Source of the DNA: Desulfobulbus sp.
Lineage (GTDB): Bacteria; Desulfobacterota; Desulfobulbia; Desulfobulbales; Desulfobulbaceae
Direction: 5' to 3'
Length of the DNA: 64,000 nucleotides
NCBI GenBank assembly: GCA_031280615.1
Contig: JAITGO010000002.1
Location: forward strand, 1 to 64,000
Each line of letters opens with the position of its first letter. Position 1 is the first letter of the stretch. Of the stretch, positions 30,976 through 40,426 are shown one piece after another. A program made the translations under genes and the position numbers. Under the pieces are notes generated by a model that was not told the DNA's origin, did no database searches, and saw only the letters and a list, made by a program, of their open reading frames with translations.

Positions 30976-32973
30976 ATGGAGTTTACCCGTGAAATTTATT
31001 GGAATGTCGGTCATGGGTTCGCGACCTTGGCCCCTATGTACGGCCTGCTGCTGCTGGCCGTGGCTATTTTTGTCCTCGGTCTGGTCAAGCGGCTTAAGGT
31101 CTACCGCCTCGGGCAGCCGTTGGACCGGACGGACCAGCGGCGCGAACGGATCAAACACATGCTGGAGACAGTACTCCTGCAGACCAAGGTCTTCCGAGTG
31201 CCGGGCGCCGGTACGGCCCATGCGTTTTTTTTCTGGAGTTTTTTCGTCCTGTTCATCGGTACGACCTTGATCGTCCTCCAGGCCGATTTTTCCGACCTGC
31301 TGTTCGGCATCAAATTTCTCAAGGGGACCTTCTACAAACTCTTTTCCCTGACCCTTGATCTGGCTGGCCTGACGGCCATCCTGATGTTGGCGGGCCTGCT
31401 GGTGCGCCGGTATCTGGTCCGGCCGCAGGGTCTGGTGACCAAAGGCGACGACGCCCTCATGCACGGCCTGCTGCTCGCCATCCTGATCACCGGTTTTCTG
31501 ATCGAGGGCGCCCGCATGGCGGTCACCGAGTTGTACGTGCCGCAACTGGCGGCCTGGTCTCCGGTCGGCTGGGGCGTGGCCACCCTGCTGGCCGGCGTGG
31601 GCGAGCCCGGGCTGCGGACCCTGCACATCGGGCTCTGGTGGTTCCATCTCCTGCTGGCCCTCGCGTTCATCGCCGTCCTCCCCTATTCCAAGTTCCGCCA
31701 TATCCTCACCACCAGCGCCAACGCCTTTTTTGCCGACCGCGGACCGATCGGCAAATTGGGCACGGTCAATCTGGAAGACGAAAACACGGAAAAATTCGGC
31801 GCCAACGAACTGGCCGATTTGCGCTGGAAGGATATTTTCGACGCCGATGCCTGCACGCTGTGCAAGCGGTGCCAAGACCGGTGCCCCGCCTACGCCACCG
31901 GCAAGCCTCTGTCGCCGATGCAGGTCGTCAACCAGATTGGCGAGATCGCCTTTACCAAGCCGGATGCCAACCTGATCGAGACCATTGGCCGCGAGGCCAT
32001 CTGGGCCTGCACCACCTGCCGCGCCTGCCAGGACATCTGTCCGGCCTCCATTGAGCACGTGGGGAAAATAGTCGAGATGCGGCGCAACCTGGTGCTGATG
32101 GAAGGCGAATTCCCCGGCGAGGAGGTCATGGCCGCCATGGAGCAGACCGAGGTCAACGGCAACCCGCTGGGCATGGGCTATGCCTCGCGCGGCGACTGGG
32201 CCGAGCCTCTGGGCGTCAAGCCACTGTCCGAGGATCCCGAGGTGGACGTGCTGTATTTCGTCGGCTGCTACGCCTCATTCGACAAACGCAATATCGCGGT
32301 GGCCACCAGCTTTATCAAGCTCTGCCAGGCCGCCGGCATCAAGGTCGGCATCCTCGGCAAGGAGGAGAAGTGCTGCGGCGAGCCGATGCGGAAGATGGGC
32401 AACGAATATCTCTACCAGACCCTGGCCATGGAAACCGTGGAGATCATCAAGGGATATGGCGTCAAAAAAATCGTCACCACCTGTCCCCACTGTTTCAACA
32501 CCCTAACCAAGGACTACCGCGATTTTGATTTCGACATCGAGGTAGTTCCCCATGCCCTCTTCCTCGAAGAATTGGTTGCCGGCGGCAAGCTGCCGGTCAA
32601 GGCCGAGGACTTTGCCTGCACCTATCACGATTCGTGCTACCTCGGCCGACACAACGGCCTGTACGACGCCCCGCGGAAACTGATCCGGTCGATGGGCGGC
32701 CGGATCGCCGAAATGGCGAAAAATCGCGACCAAGCCTTTTGCTGCAGCGCGGGCGGCGGCCGGATTCTGGCCGAGGAAAAACTGGGCGAACGAATCAACG
32801 TCAAGCGCGTGCAGATGGCCGTGGAGACCGGCGCCGGGCAGTTGCTGGCCAACTGCCCCTTCTGCCTGACCATGTTCGAAGACGGCGTCAAGGGTGCCAA
32901 TGTCGAAGAGCAGTTACGCCCCAGAGATATAGCCGAGGTGCTGGCTGAGCGGATAACCTCGGAGAATGCATAG
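30976..32973 (+). CDS. ETF:menaquinone oxidoreductase-type membrane FeS protein (DUF224/CCG family)
   Basis: A 665-aa membrane protein. The N-terminal ~240 residues hold about six membrane helices of the NarI/cytochrome b type with several His. Two [4Fe-4S] motifs follow, CTLCKRCQDRCPA (near 295) and CTTCRACQDICPA (near 345). Then come two CCG domains (KEEKCCGEPMRKMGNE near 468; AFCCSAGGGR near 590). In anaerobic fatty-acid oxidisers this layout belongs to the EMO-type enzyme that moves electrons from reduced ETF to menaquinone. Placement between the acyl-CoA dehydrogenase and etfBA fits that role exactly. Confidence 0.9.
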   Translation: MEFTREIYWNVGHGFATLAPMYGLLLLAVAIFVLGLVKRLKVYRLGQPLDRTDQRRERIKHMLETVLLQTKVFRVPGAGTAHAFFFWSFFVLFIGTTLIVLQADFSDLLFGIKFLKGTFYKLFSLTLDLAGLTAILMLAGLLVRRYLVRPQGLVTKGDDALMHGLLLAILITGFLIEGARMAVTELYVPQLAAWSPVGWGVATLLAGVGEPGLRTLHIGLWWFHLLLALAFIAVLPYSKFRHILTTSANAFFADRGPIGKLGTVNLEDENTEKFGANELADLRWKDIFDADACTLCKRCQDRCPAYATGKPLSPMQVVNQIGEIAFTKPDANLIETIGREAIWACTTCRACQDICPASIEHVGKIVEMRRNLVLMEGEFPGEEVMAAMEQTEVNGNPLGMGYASRGDWAEPLGVKPLSEDPEVDVLYFVGCYASFDKRNIAVATSFIKLCQAAGIKVGILGKEEKCCGEPMRKMGNEYLYQTLAMETVEIIKGYGVKKIVTTCPHCFNTLTKDYRDFDFDIEVVPHALFLEELVAGGKLPVKAEDFACTYHDSCYLGRHNGLYDAPRKLIRSMGGRIAEMAKNRDQAFCCSAGGGRILAEEKLGERINVKRVQMAVETGAGQLLANCPFCLTMFEDGVKGANVEEQLRPRDIAEVLAERITSENA

Positions 32974-33014
32974 AAGAAAAACCATTAGTCGAGTCTGATT
33001 GCTGGAGGAGCACA

Positions 33015-33785
33015 ATGAACATACTGATTTGCATCAAACAGGTTCCTGACATGGAATCGAAATTCAAAATCAACGGCGAGGGCACCTGGTATGACCGGGC
33101 GGACCTGGCCTGGCGGATGAACGAGTACGACGAATACGCCGTCGAACAAGCGGTGCGGCTGAAAGAGCAGGTCAAGGATGCCGATCTGACCGTGCTGTGC
33201 ATCGGTCCGGACCAGGTGACCGAATCCATCAAGAAAGCCCTGGCCATGGGCTGCGACCGGGGAGTGCACATTACCGACCCGGATTCTTCCCAACGCGAGC
33301 CGATCACCATCGCCACCATGATTGCCGGTTTCGCCAAGGACAAGAATTTCGACATCATCTTCACCGGCATGCAGTCGCAGGACCGCGGCAGCGCCCAGGT
33401 CGGAGTGATGGTGGCGGAGCTGCTCGGCATTCCGGCGGTGACCACCATTGTCGATTTTGCCTACGACAACGGCTCCATCCAGGTCAAACGCGAGTTGGAA
33501 GGGGGGAGCAAGGCCCTGGTCACGGCCACCGCGCCGGTGGTGCTCACCTGTCAGTTGGGGCTCAACACCCCCCGCTATCCGACCCTGCCCAACATCATGA
33601 AGGCCAAGAAAAAAGAGCTGCTCGCCCTGTCGCCCGACACCGGAGGTATCGATGCCCGTCAGGAGACCACGGCCTGCTATTTTCCCGAGAAAAAAGGCGG
33701 CGGCCTGGTACTGGAAGGCGAGATTCCCGAATTGGCTGACAAACTGATTCAGCTGCTCAAAGAAAAAACCTCTGTTTTGGCCTAG
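33015..33785 (+). CDS. etfB: Electron transfer flavoprotein, beta subunit
   Basis: 256-aa subunit that binds AMP, or a second FAD in bifurcating forms. The start MNILICIKQVPD and the motif IFTGMQSQDRGSAQVGVMVA are diagnostic, followed by the signature LNTPRYPTLPNIMKAKKK. It has a normal ribosome site (GGAGGAG) and lies 9 nt before etfA. It accepts electrons from the acyl-CoA dehydrogenase upstream. I see no extra features that would prove bifurcation. Confidence 0.95.
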   Translation: MNILICIKQVPDMESKFKINGEGTWYDRADLAWRMNEYDEYAVEQAVRLKEQVKDADLTVLCIGPDQVTESIKKALAMGCDRGVHITDPDSSQREPITIATMIAGFAKDKNFDIIFTGMQSQDRGSAQVGVMVAELLGIPAVTTIVDFAYDNGSIQVKRELEGGSKALVTATAPVVLTCQLGLNTPRYPTLPNIMKAKKKELLALSPDTGGIDARQETTACYFPEKKGGGLVLEGEIPELADKLIQLLKEKTSVLA

Positions 33786-33794
33786 GAGAGATGC

Positions 33795-34712
33795 ATGAAG
33801 ACCTTACTTGTGGCGGAATTCCGGGAAGGAAAACTGCGCGCCGAATATAGCCAACTGGTTGCCTTCGCTCAACAACAGCGGACCGAGGCGGCGATGTTCC
33901 TCGTGGGCAGCGCCGGCGAACTTCCCAAGTTCAATGGCACCCTGTACCTGGCCGATGCGGCCAAACATGGCGAATACAACCCCACAGTGCATAAGCAACT
34001 GCTTTTGGAGGTGATCGAGAAAGAACAACCGACCCAGATTGTCTTTCTGCATTCCTCGTACGGCTGGGACCTGGCACCGCGTGTCGCCGTGGCGCTTCAG
34101 GCGGCACAGGTTTCTGAAATCATTGCCGTCGAGAACGGTCTGCCGGTTGTCCCGGTTTGCAACGCCAAGCTGCGGCGCAGCATCAAGTCCACCACCGGCC
34201 GGACCGTGCTGACCATTCAGGCCGGCGCCTTCAGCCTGGAAGGCGAGCCCGAGGGCACGCCGACCGTGGTGGCGATCGATACCGCTGCCACCGGCAAAGT
34301 GCAGTGTACCGGCTATGAGGCGGCCAAGATCGAGGGTGTGGACTTGACCAAGGCCGATATCATCGTCAGTGCCGGCCGCGGCGTGGGCAAGCCGGAGAAC
34401 GTGGCAATGGTGCAGGCCTTGGCCAAGGCCCTGGGCGGCGAATACGGCGCCAGCCGGCCGGTGGTCGATGCCGGTTGGGTCGAGCATAACCGGCAAGTCG
34501 GCACCACCGGCAGCACGGTCACCCCGAAGCTTTACGTGGCCTGCGGTATTTCCGGCGCCATCCAGCACCTTGCCGGTATGAAAAAATCGGATTTCATCGT
34601 TGCCATCAACACCGACAAAGATGCCCCCATCGGCGAGGTGGCCAGTGTTCTGGTGGTGGCCGATCTCAAGCAATTTTTACCGGTACTGACTGAAAAACTC
34701 AACGCGCGCTAG
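33795..34712 (+). CDS. etfA: Electron transfer flavoprotein, alpha subunit
   Basis: FAD-binding ETF subunit, 305 aa. The C-terminal FAD domain shows [54 protein letters not shown] and [10 protein letters not shown] in the normal order. The N-terminus lacks an extra ferredoxin domain. It is the last gene of the beta-oxidation operon and is followed by a strong terminator. Confidence 0.95.
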   Translation: MKTLLVAEFREGKLRAEYSQLVAFAQQQRTEAAMFLVGSAGELPKFNGTLYLADAAKHGEYNPTVHKQLLLEVIEKEQPTQIVFLHSSYGWDLAPRVAVALQAAQVSEIIAVENGLPVVPVCNAKLRRSIKSTTGRTVLTIQAGAFSLEGEPEGTPTVVAIDTAATGKVQCTGYEAAKIEGVDLTKADIIVSAGRGVGKPENVAMVQALAKALGGEYGASRPVVDAGWVEHNRQVGTTGSTVTPKLYVACGISGAIQHLAGMKKSDFIVAINTDKDAPIGEVASVLVVADLKQFLPVLTEKLNAR

Positions 34713-34751
34713 GTGGCTTTCAGCCGCTTGCCCGCTTTTTTTCAAGCAAAG

Positions 34752-34788
34752 AACGCCGCGTGGCCGCCTGGCCCTGCGGCGTTTTTTT
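34752..34788 (+). terminator. Rho-independent terminator after etfA
   Basis: Stem AACGCCGC/GCGGCGTT with a 16-nt loop containing a secondary GGCC/GGCC pair, then seven T. It lies 40 nt after the etfA stop and closes the operon. Confidence 0.88.
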
Positions 34789-34905
34789 ATTGACTCTTCA
34801 TCCTGCCGCACGGGTCCAACCCAACCGGAGAAACAGCCGTCCATCACCCGCCCGCATCGGCAACGGCATGTCCGGCCGCCGGCATCGCCGCCGTACTGGC
34901 AAATT

Positions 34906-34938
34906 AAAAAAAGCCGCCTCCCAAACGGGAGACGGCTT
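34906..34938 (-). terminator. Rho-independent terminator after the Tim44-like gene
   Basis: Stem AAGCCGTCTCCC/GGGAGGCGGCTT on the minus strand with one mismatch and a four-nucleotide loop, followed by a T run. It lies 26 nt after the gene's stop. Confidence 0.88.
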
Positions 34939-34963
34939 TCAAGTTTTACAATCAAAAAGGGAT

Positions 34964-35908
34964 TCAGCCTTCGACGACCTGAATGCCTTCGAGCTTCCAA
35001 TTCTCGGTGCGAACCGGCCGGGCCCAGGTCCATTGCTCGGCGAATTTCACCGGCTCGGTCATGCTCCCCTCGATCAGGGTGCCGGTTTTGTCGTCCACGG
35101 TATAGTCGAGCAGGTTGGCGGTGAACAGCACGGTGACGTAATCTTCGTCGTTGCTGCTGCCGGCATCCACAATCTCCAATCTGCGGATGGCGATGCTTTC
35201 CAGCTTATTGATCCGTCCGGATTCGCGCATCCGGGCAAAATGGCCTTCGTACTCGGCTGCCAGCTGGCTGCCCAGCAGATGCCGGTAGGAATCCAGATCC
35301 CGGCGCATCCACCCGGCCTGCACCTTGAAAAAGACATCCGAGGCCACCTCAAGGAAGTATTTATCGTCAAAGCCGGGATCGGTCAGCCGGATATCCGCCA
35401 ACCCCTGCTCCGCGGTGTGCACCTCGCGGATCGGCGGCACAGGAGGGACCGATCCGCCGCCAAAGGGAGTCTCACCCGCCTGGAATCTGCTGGAACCGGG
35501 CGATTGGTATCCGGCCGAGGAAGGTGCCGGTGGCCGGTTAACAAACCGTTTGTAGAGAAAATAGCCGACCCCACCCAAAAGCAGCAGGGGCACGATGCCG
35601 ATACCGTTACCGCCCATACCAAACATGCTGCCGAAGAGCAGGCCGCCCAGCGCGCCGCCAACCAGACCGCCCATCAAGCCCCGGCCAAAGCCGCCGCCCG
35701 GTTGCTGCATCTGTTGTTGTTGCCGCTGTTGGCCGAATTGACCGGGTGCAGTTTGCTGGGGAGCGGACTGCCGCATGGGGCTGCTGAACGAACGTCCCCC
35801 GGATTGAGACCGGGCATCGGCGGCAGGAGTGAGCAAGGTGGCGTCGACGAGCGTCAGGCTGAACACGACCAAAAGAAAGGGGGTCAATCGTTTGAGTAAT
35901 CCAAGCAT
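34964..35908 (-). CDS. Tim44-like domain membrane protein
   Basis: A 314-aa protein. An N-terminal signal/anchor is at residues 5-33. A Gln-rich tract (45-70) follows, then a Gly-rich stretch GFGRGLMGGLVGGALGGLLF and a second hydrophobic segment (~103-118). The C-terminal ~150 residues form a soluble Tim44/TIM44-like fold (FLEVASDVFFKVQAGWMRRD). Bacterial members of this family are poorly understood; membrane association is visible and a role in protein handling is only inferred. It faces away from the rhomboid and hflKC genes. Confidence 0.82.
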   Translation of the reverse strand: MLGLLKRLTPFLLVVFSLTLVDATLLTPAADARSQSGGRSFSSPMRQSAPQQTAPGQFGQQRQQQQMQQPGGGFGRGLMGGLVGGALGGLLFGSMFGMGGNGIGIVPLLLLGGVGYFLYKRFVNRPPAPSSAGYQSPGSSRFQAGETPFGGGSVPPVPPIREVHTAEQGLADIRLTDPGFDDKYFLEVASDVFFKVQAGWMRRDLDSYRHLLGSQLAAEYEGHFARMRESGRINKLESIAIRRLEIVDAGSSNDEDYVTVLFTANLLDYTVDDKTGTLIEGSMTEPVKFAEQWTWARPVRTENWKLEGIQVVEG

Positions 35909-36122
35909 AATGAATGTCCATCGAGAAGGTTGGCGGGCGCGAAATCAATTGCGCCTGGTGAAGCGGAGCTGTTGCAAAGGCGGCCAGCACCGGATACGGT
36001 CAACTGCGTAAACTTAGTATAATGTAACGGTCGTGCCTTCTTTGTCAAGGCATACCCGGCCCAGGCCGAGCCGGCAGCCAATCTCGGCGGTCTCCGGCAC
36101 CACCTCACCAAACCGTCCTCAC

Positions 36123-37019
36123 ATGCAGACAGGCGCAGACGATCGCGGCGAGCCGACCGATTTGGTCGCGGTTGCCCAAGGGACACCGGACGAAATCGAA
36201 TCGCTGGCCTTGGTGCTGGAAGCGGTCGAGCTCCCCTTTCATTACGATCTGGGCACCGGCCAACTGCTGGTACCCTCTGCTCATGCACCGGAGGCCCTGT
36301 TCCATTTGGGAGCATATCGACGGGAAAATGCGCACTGGCCGTCGCGCCCCCCTCCGGTGCGGCCCCTGTCGGCGCAGGCCCAGCCCACGGTGCCTATCCT
36401 GCTGCTCCTGGCCCTTTTCTTCGCCCAAACCGGGTCGTGGACACCGGGTAATCAGTGGTTTCTCCGGGGAGCCCTCGACAGCACCACCGTTTTCAGCCGG
36501 GGAGAATGGTGGCGCCTGCTCACCGCCCTGACCCTGCATGCCGATCTCGCCCACCTCGCGGGCAACTGCCTTATCGGCGGCATGGTCATTCACCTGCTTG
36601 CCAGAATGATCGGGTTCGGTCAATGCTGGCTGCTGCTGATCCTCACCGGAGCCCTTGGCAATCTCGCCAATATCTGCATGCGGCAGCAAGCCCATCTTTC
36701 GGTGGGCTTTTCGACCTCGGTCTTCGCGGCCATAGGCATGCTGACCGGTTTGCAGCTGGCGCGCTCATCGTCTCGTTCGGTCAAGGAATTGCTGCTGCCC
36801 TTAGGCGCGGGAGCGGGGTTGCTCGCCTGTCTCGGCAGCGAGGGGGTGCGCACCGATCTCGGCGCCCATCTGTTTGGTTTTGCCTGCGGACTTGCCTGCG
36901 GCTGGTTGGGGGAACGAAGCGGATGTATTGCCCGCCTGCAGGCTCCGGCATGGCAAATCCCGCTCTGTCTTCTGGCGCTGGCCGCGCCGGCCGCAGCCTG
37001 GATGCTGGCACTGGCATAA
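36123..37019 (+). CDS. Rhomboid family intramembrane serine protease
   Basis: About 298 aa with a soluble N-terminal ~90 residues and roughly six to seven membrane helices. Helix 2 carries HADLAHLAGNCLIGG (the conserved His and Asn). The Ser motif appears as GFSTSVFAAIG, a variant of GASG with Thr in place of the last Gly. The catalytic His is in AHLFGFACGLACG. All three hallmark elements are in the right order. The start is uncertain: ATG at 36123 or a GTG at 36033; neither has a good ribosome site. hflK-hflC follow on the same strand but have their own candidate promoter. Confidence 0.8.
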   Translation: MQTGADDRGEPTDLVAVAQGTPDEIESLALVLEAVELPFHYDLGTGQLLVPSAHAPEALFHLGAYRRENAHWPSRPPPVRPLSAQAQPTVPILLLLALFFAQTGSWTPGNQWFLRGALDSTTVFSRGEWWRLLTALTLHADLAHLAGNCLIGGMVIHLLARMIGFGQCWLLLILTGALGNLANICMRQQAHLSVGFSTSVFAAIGMLTGLQLARSSSRSVKELLLPLGAGAGLLACLGSEGVRTDLGAHLFGFACGLACGWLGERSGCIARLQAPAWQIPLCLLALAAPAAAWMLALA

Positions 37020-37093
37020 GAACACCTCGAGAACGTGTCCGACGGCAAGTGCCCCGACCATCGGGAAAAGGCCCTATGAGGGCCGATCTTTGT

Positions 37094-37122
37094 TTGACGG
37101 AAGCGGCGCCAATGCATAAAGT
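37094..37122 (+). promoter_or_regulatory. Candidate promoter of hflKC
   Basis: TTGACG (37094-37099), a 17-nt spacer and TAAAGT (37117-37122, 4/6) stand about 100 nt before hflK. The predicted start is near 37129. Confidence 0.45.
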
Positions 37123-37222
37123 ATGTCCCGTTTACCCATCTTCCAACGTTTCGACAGACAGGCCAGGCATCGGCAATTCTCCGTATGCCTTTTTCCAGTC
37201 TGCAGCCAATGGAGCCGTATTC

Positions 37223-38365
37223 ATGCCGATGAACGAACAACCGCCTTGGGGCAAGAAGAAGAAACCGGCGGGGCCGGAAGACTTTCTTGCCATCTTGATC
37301 CAGAAAATCAGGGATGCTTTCTCCGGCCAGGGGGAAGGTCCCGCCCCGCGCAACGACCAGGGGAGCCCATCCTCGGAAGAGCCGCCCAACCTGTTCGCCG
37401 GGGCCGGCAAGATCCTGGCGATCGTTGTCGCCGCCCTCATCCTCCAGGGCGCTTTCACCTGTTTCTATACCATCAAGCCGGGCGAAGTCGGCGTCATCCT
37501 TCGTTTTGGCAAATATACCCGCACCACCCAGCCCGGCCTCCATTTCAAGATCCCCTTTGTCGAGGATCTGGCCAAGGTCGACGTGGAAAAAGTGCGCAAG
37601 GAGGAATTCGGGTTCCGTAGCCGCAACGCCAGCGCGAGCACGGCCTTTGACCGCAAAGGCTACGATTTCGACCGTAAGGGATACGACATGGAATCCCTGA
37701 TGCTGACCGGCGACAAGGATGTGATCGAGGTTGCCTGGATCGTGCAGTACAAGGTCAGCGACCCGGTCAACTTCCTGTTCAAGGTTCGCGATGTGGCCCA
37801 GGCGGTCCGCGACGCGTCCGAGACCGTGACCAGAAGAATCGTCGGCAACATGGACTTCGACTACGTGCTCGGCAACCGCGAGGTGCTGGCCGCCAGCGCC
37901 AAGCGGGAATTGCAGGGCCAGATGGATCGGCTGGAGTGCGGGATCAGCGTCGTCACCCTGCAACTCCTCGACATCAACCCGCCGGAGCAGGTCAAACCGG
38001 CGTTCAACGAGGTCAACGAGGCCGACCAGGACATGAAGCGGCTGGTCAACGAGGCGGAGGAGACCTACAACAAAGTCATCCCCAAGGCACGGGGCAGCGC
38101 CAAGCAGATCGTCGAGGAAGCGTACGGCTACGCGGCCGAGCGGACCAACCGGGCCGCCGGCGAAACCAACCGTTTCAAGGCGATCGTCAAGGAATACCAG
38201 GGAACGGAGGACATCACCCGGCAGCGGCTGTATCTCGAGGCCATGCAAGAGATCCTGCCCAAGGTCGACCGGGTCTACGTGATCGACAAGAGCCAGCAGA
38301 ACATCCTGCCGCTGCTCGATCTCACCCGCGCCTCGGCCAAGGAGCAACAGCCCGTTGCCAAATAG
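37223..38365 (+). CDS. hflK: HflK, membrane protease modulator
   Basis: SPFH/prohibitin-family protein that with HflC forms a cage around FtsH; 380 aa. A Pro/Gly-rich cytoplasmic N-terminus (1-60) and one membrane segment (~62-82) are followed by the SPFH domain (IKPGEVGVILRFGKYT). A long helical region rich in Glu/Ala comes next. The ATG at 37223 has GGAG 8 nt upstream; the long frame upstream overlaps the rhomboid gene in another frame. Residues ~143-156 contain a tandem duplication DRKGYDF-DRKGYDM. Confidence 0.94.
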   Translation: MPMNEQPPWGKKKKPAGPEDFLAILIQKIRDAFSGQGEGPAPRNDQGSPSSEEPPNLFAGAGKILAIVVAALILQGAFTCFYTIKPGEVGVILRFGKYTRTTQPGLHFKIPFVEDLAKVDVEKVRKEEFGFRSRNASASTAFDRKGYDFDRKGYDMESLMLTGDKDVIEVAWIVQYKVSDPVNFLFKVRDVAQAVRDASETVTRRIVGNMDFDYVLGNREVLAASAKRELQGQMDRLECGISVVTLQLLDINPPEQVKPAFNEVNEADQDMKRLVNEAEETYNKVIPKARGSAKQIVEEAYGYAAERTNRAAGETNRFKAIVKEYQGTEDITRQRLYLEAMQEILPKVDRVYVIDKSQQNILPLLDLTRASAKEQQPVAK

Positions 38366-38418
38366 CCCGGAGCCACTTGCCCGGCTGTTTCTTCCACTCC
38401 CTTAACCGACACGATCCC

Positions 38419-39360
38419 ATGAACAAAATCATTCGTCTCATCCTCCTGGCTTTCATCGCCGCCGCCGCCATCACCGTCTGGGACGGTTTCTTCATCCTCC
38501 CCGAAGGACAGCAGGCGGTCATCACCCAATTCGGCGCCCCGGTGGGGAAACCGGTCACCAAGGCTGGAATCGAATTCAAAATACCCTTCATCCAGGTCGT
38601 GCAGTACTTCGACAAAAGGGTGTTGATCTGCGACGGCGATCCCAACCAGATTCCGACCATCGACAAGACCTTCATCTATATGGACAATACCGCCCGCTGG
38701 CGGATTGTCGATCCCCTGCGATTTCTCCAGGCGGTGGGTACGGAAAAAAGGGCCACCTCCCTGCTCAACGACATCATCGCCGGTACGGTGCGTGACCTGG
38801 TGAACAAGCACGACCTGATCGAGATCATCCGCAGTTCCGACTGGACTCCGGATTATATGGCCGCCAAGGTCCAATCCCGGGACATGGTCGTGCCCCCCAA
38901 GGTGGGCCGGGATCGAATCAGCCAGATGGTGCTCGATACCGCGGCCAAGATTACGCCGCAGTACGGCATCGAGCTGTTGGACGTCATGTTTCGCCGCGTG
39001 AACTATATCGAATCGGTCCGATTGAAGGTGTATGACCGGATGATTTCGGAACGCAAGCGGATCGCCGCCGAGAAGCGGTCGACAGGTGAAGGGCGTAAGG
39101 CGGAGATCCTGGGCCGGGTGGATCGCGAGCTGCAGGAGATCACCTCGACCGCCGAGCGTGAAGCCACCGAGATCCGGGGCAAGGCCGATGCCGAGGCTGC
39201 AAAGATTTATGCGCAGGCCTACGCCACCAACCCCGAGTTCTACGCCTTTCAGAAAAGTTTGGAAACCTACCGGTCGATCGCCAGCAACAACACCTCGCTG
39301 GTCCTCTCCGCCGATTCCGACCTGTTCCGCTACCTGGAAAGCCAGAAGGCAAAGAAGTAG
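38419..39360 (+). CDS. hflC: HflC, membrane protease modulator
   Basis: Partner of HflK, 313 aa. One N-terminal membrane segment (residues 4-22), then the SPFH domain starting LPEGQQAVITQFGAPVGKPV. A Glu/Lys-rich coiled coil with the HflC-typical ERKRIAAEKRSTGEGRKAEI follows. The C-terminus reads AYATNPEFYAFQKSLETYR and LSADSDLFRYL. It lies 53 nt after hflK and before a strong stem-loop. Confidence 0.95.
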   Translation: MNKIIRLILLAFIAAAAITVWDGFFILPEGQQAVITQFGAPVGKPVTKAGIEFKIPFIQVVQYFDKRVLICDGDPNQIPTIDKTFIYMDNTARWRIVDPLRFLQAVGTEKRATSLLNDIIAGTVRDLVNKHDLIEIIRSSDWTPDYMAAKVQSRDMVVPPKVGRDRISQMVLDTAAKITPQYGIELLDVMFRRVNYIESVRLKVYDRMISERKRIAAEKRSTGEGRKAEILGRVDRELQEITSTAEREATEIRGKADAEAAKIYAQAYATNPEFYAFQKSLETYRSIASNNTSLVLSADSDLFRYLESQKAKK

Positions 39361-39387
39361 GCGGCGGATCCTTTTTTCGCGCGGCAG

Positions 39388-39422
39388 GCACGAGCCGTGC
39401 GCCACCGGGCCACGGCTCGTGC
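39388..39422. terminator. Strong stem-loop between convergent hflC and zinc-ribbon gene
   Basis: A 12-bp perfect stem GCACGAGCCGTG/CACGGCTCGTGC with an 11-nt loop, 27 nt after hflC. There is no U tract on the plus strand, and a run of six T lies before the stem (39372-39377). It could work as a terminator or as an mRNA 3' stabiliser. Confidence 0.45.
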
Positions 39423-39465
39423 GGTGCACCTCGCGCCGTCCGTGCCGGCGTGCCGCCGGCCCCCC

Positions 39466-40143
39466 CTATTCCTCTAACTCGTCTTCCCAGCCCTCGCCCG
39501 CAAAGCTGGGCCGCTGCTCAGGGGCATAGGGAATCCGGCCTCGCTCCTCAAGTACGGCCTCGAATCGAAGCAGTTCCTCTTCGGTGCTGATCGCATCCAG
39601 CCCCAGTTGATCGTAGCGGCAGGAGCAGTGCACCAATTGACCGCCGCACCATGGGCAGAGTTCCACCGGACACCCCAGTTCGTGCAACTCGCCGGTCACC
39701 GCATGGCAGGCGGGGCAGACATCCGCATCCATCCGCACTGGCTCGTACACGGCTAGGGCTTCGGGCGATGCGCAGACCGCAGCGAAGTCCTCGGTGCTCT
39801 CGTAGCCGAAAAAATCGAGCAACTCTTCCGTCAGGTAGCCGTCGGCCATGCTGCCCTGGAACTCAAGCCCTTCGCTGGAGACCAGATAAAGGTACCGGTC
39901 GCGGGTGGTGTATGCCGCCAAGAGGAAGATCCCGCGTTGGCGATTGACCACCCGAATTTCCTTGACCCAATCCTCCCGCGCCTCGGGCAGATAGCTGTAA
40001 AACCCCTGCAAAAGGGCCAGACCGATCCGATCCTCGCGGTAAATATCGAGCAAATCCTCGGCCTCGGCCCGATCTTCCTCGGCCACGGCGTAGTCCATCG
40101 CCTCGCGAATGGCCGCCAGCTTTTGTACCATCTCCTCGAACAT
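39466..40143 (-). CDS. Uncharacterised protein with C-terminal Cys-rich zinc-ribbon segment
   Basis: A 225-aa cytoplasmic protein. The N-terminal 50 residues are acidic and helical. A middle region (~70-130) contains FLLAAYTTRDRYLYLVS and resembles a small alpha/beta domain. The segment near residues 143-177 has paired Cys (CPACHAV, CPVELCPWCGGQL, CSC) that look like one or two zinc sites. The start at 40143 follows GAGGAAAGAG. No signal peptide is present. The function is not recognisable. Convergent with hflC and divergent from gltA. Confidence 0.78.
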   Translation of the reverse strand: MFEEMVQKLAAIREAMDYAVAEEDRAEAEDLLDIYREDRIGLALLQGFYSYLPEAREDWVKEIRVVNRQRGIFLLAAYTTRDRYLYLVSSEGLEFQGSMADGYLTEELLDFFGYESTEDFAAVCASPEALAVYEPVRMDADVCPACHAVTGELHELGCPVELCPWCGGQLVHCSCRYDQLGLDAISTEEELLRFEAVLEERGRIPYAPEQRPSFAGEGWEDELEE

Positions 40144-40426
40144 ATTCTCTTTCCTCGCCTCCATGATGGGCACCGGAATATCCTTTTTTTCCGCCTGCCC
40201 ACCAGCATGGGCCAGGTCTCGCCCCGCCGTGCCCTGTCTTGAATTTCAGCAGTAAATGCGATAAGGTGCTGCGTTGTTATGCGTATTCGGGTGAAGACGG
40301 ACCGGGCGGGATGTCTTTGCCGCCACTCTACCCAAACAGCAAGGCCCGTGCATTCTTTTTCCGCGGAGCCCCGCACGGCCCCGTATCCGGCCTCGCTGAG
40401 CCTTGATTCCAGAAGGAGGACGCCCC

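Noticed and set aside
36455..37222. N-terminal extension of hflK
   Set aside because: The frame overlaps the rhomboid gene out of phase and lacks a ribosome site; ATG 37223 has GGAG at good spacing.
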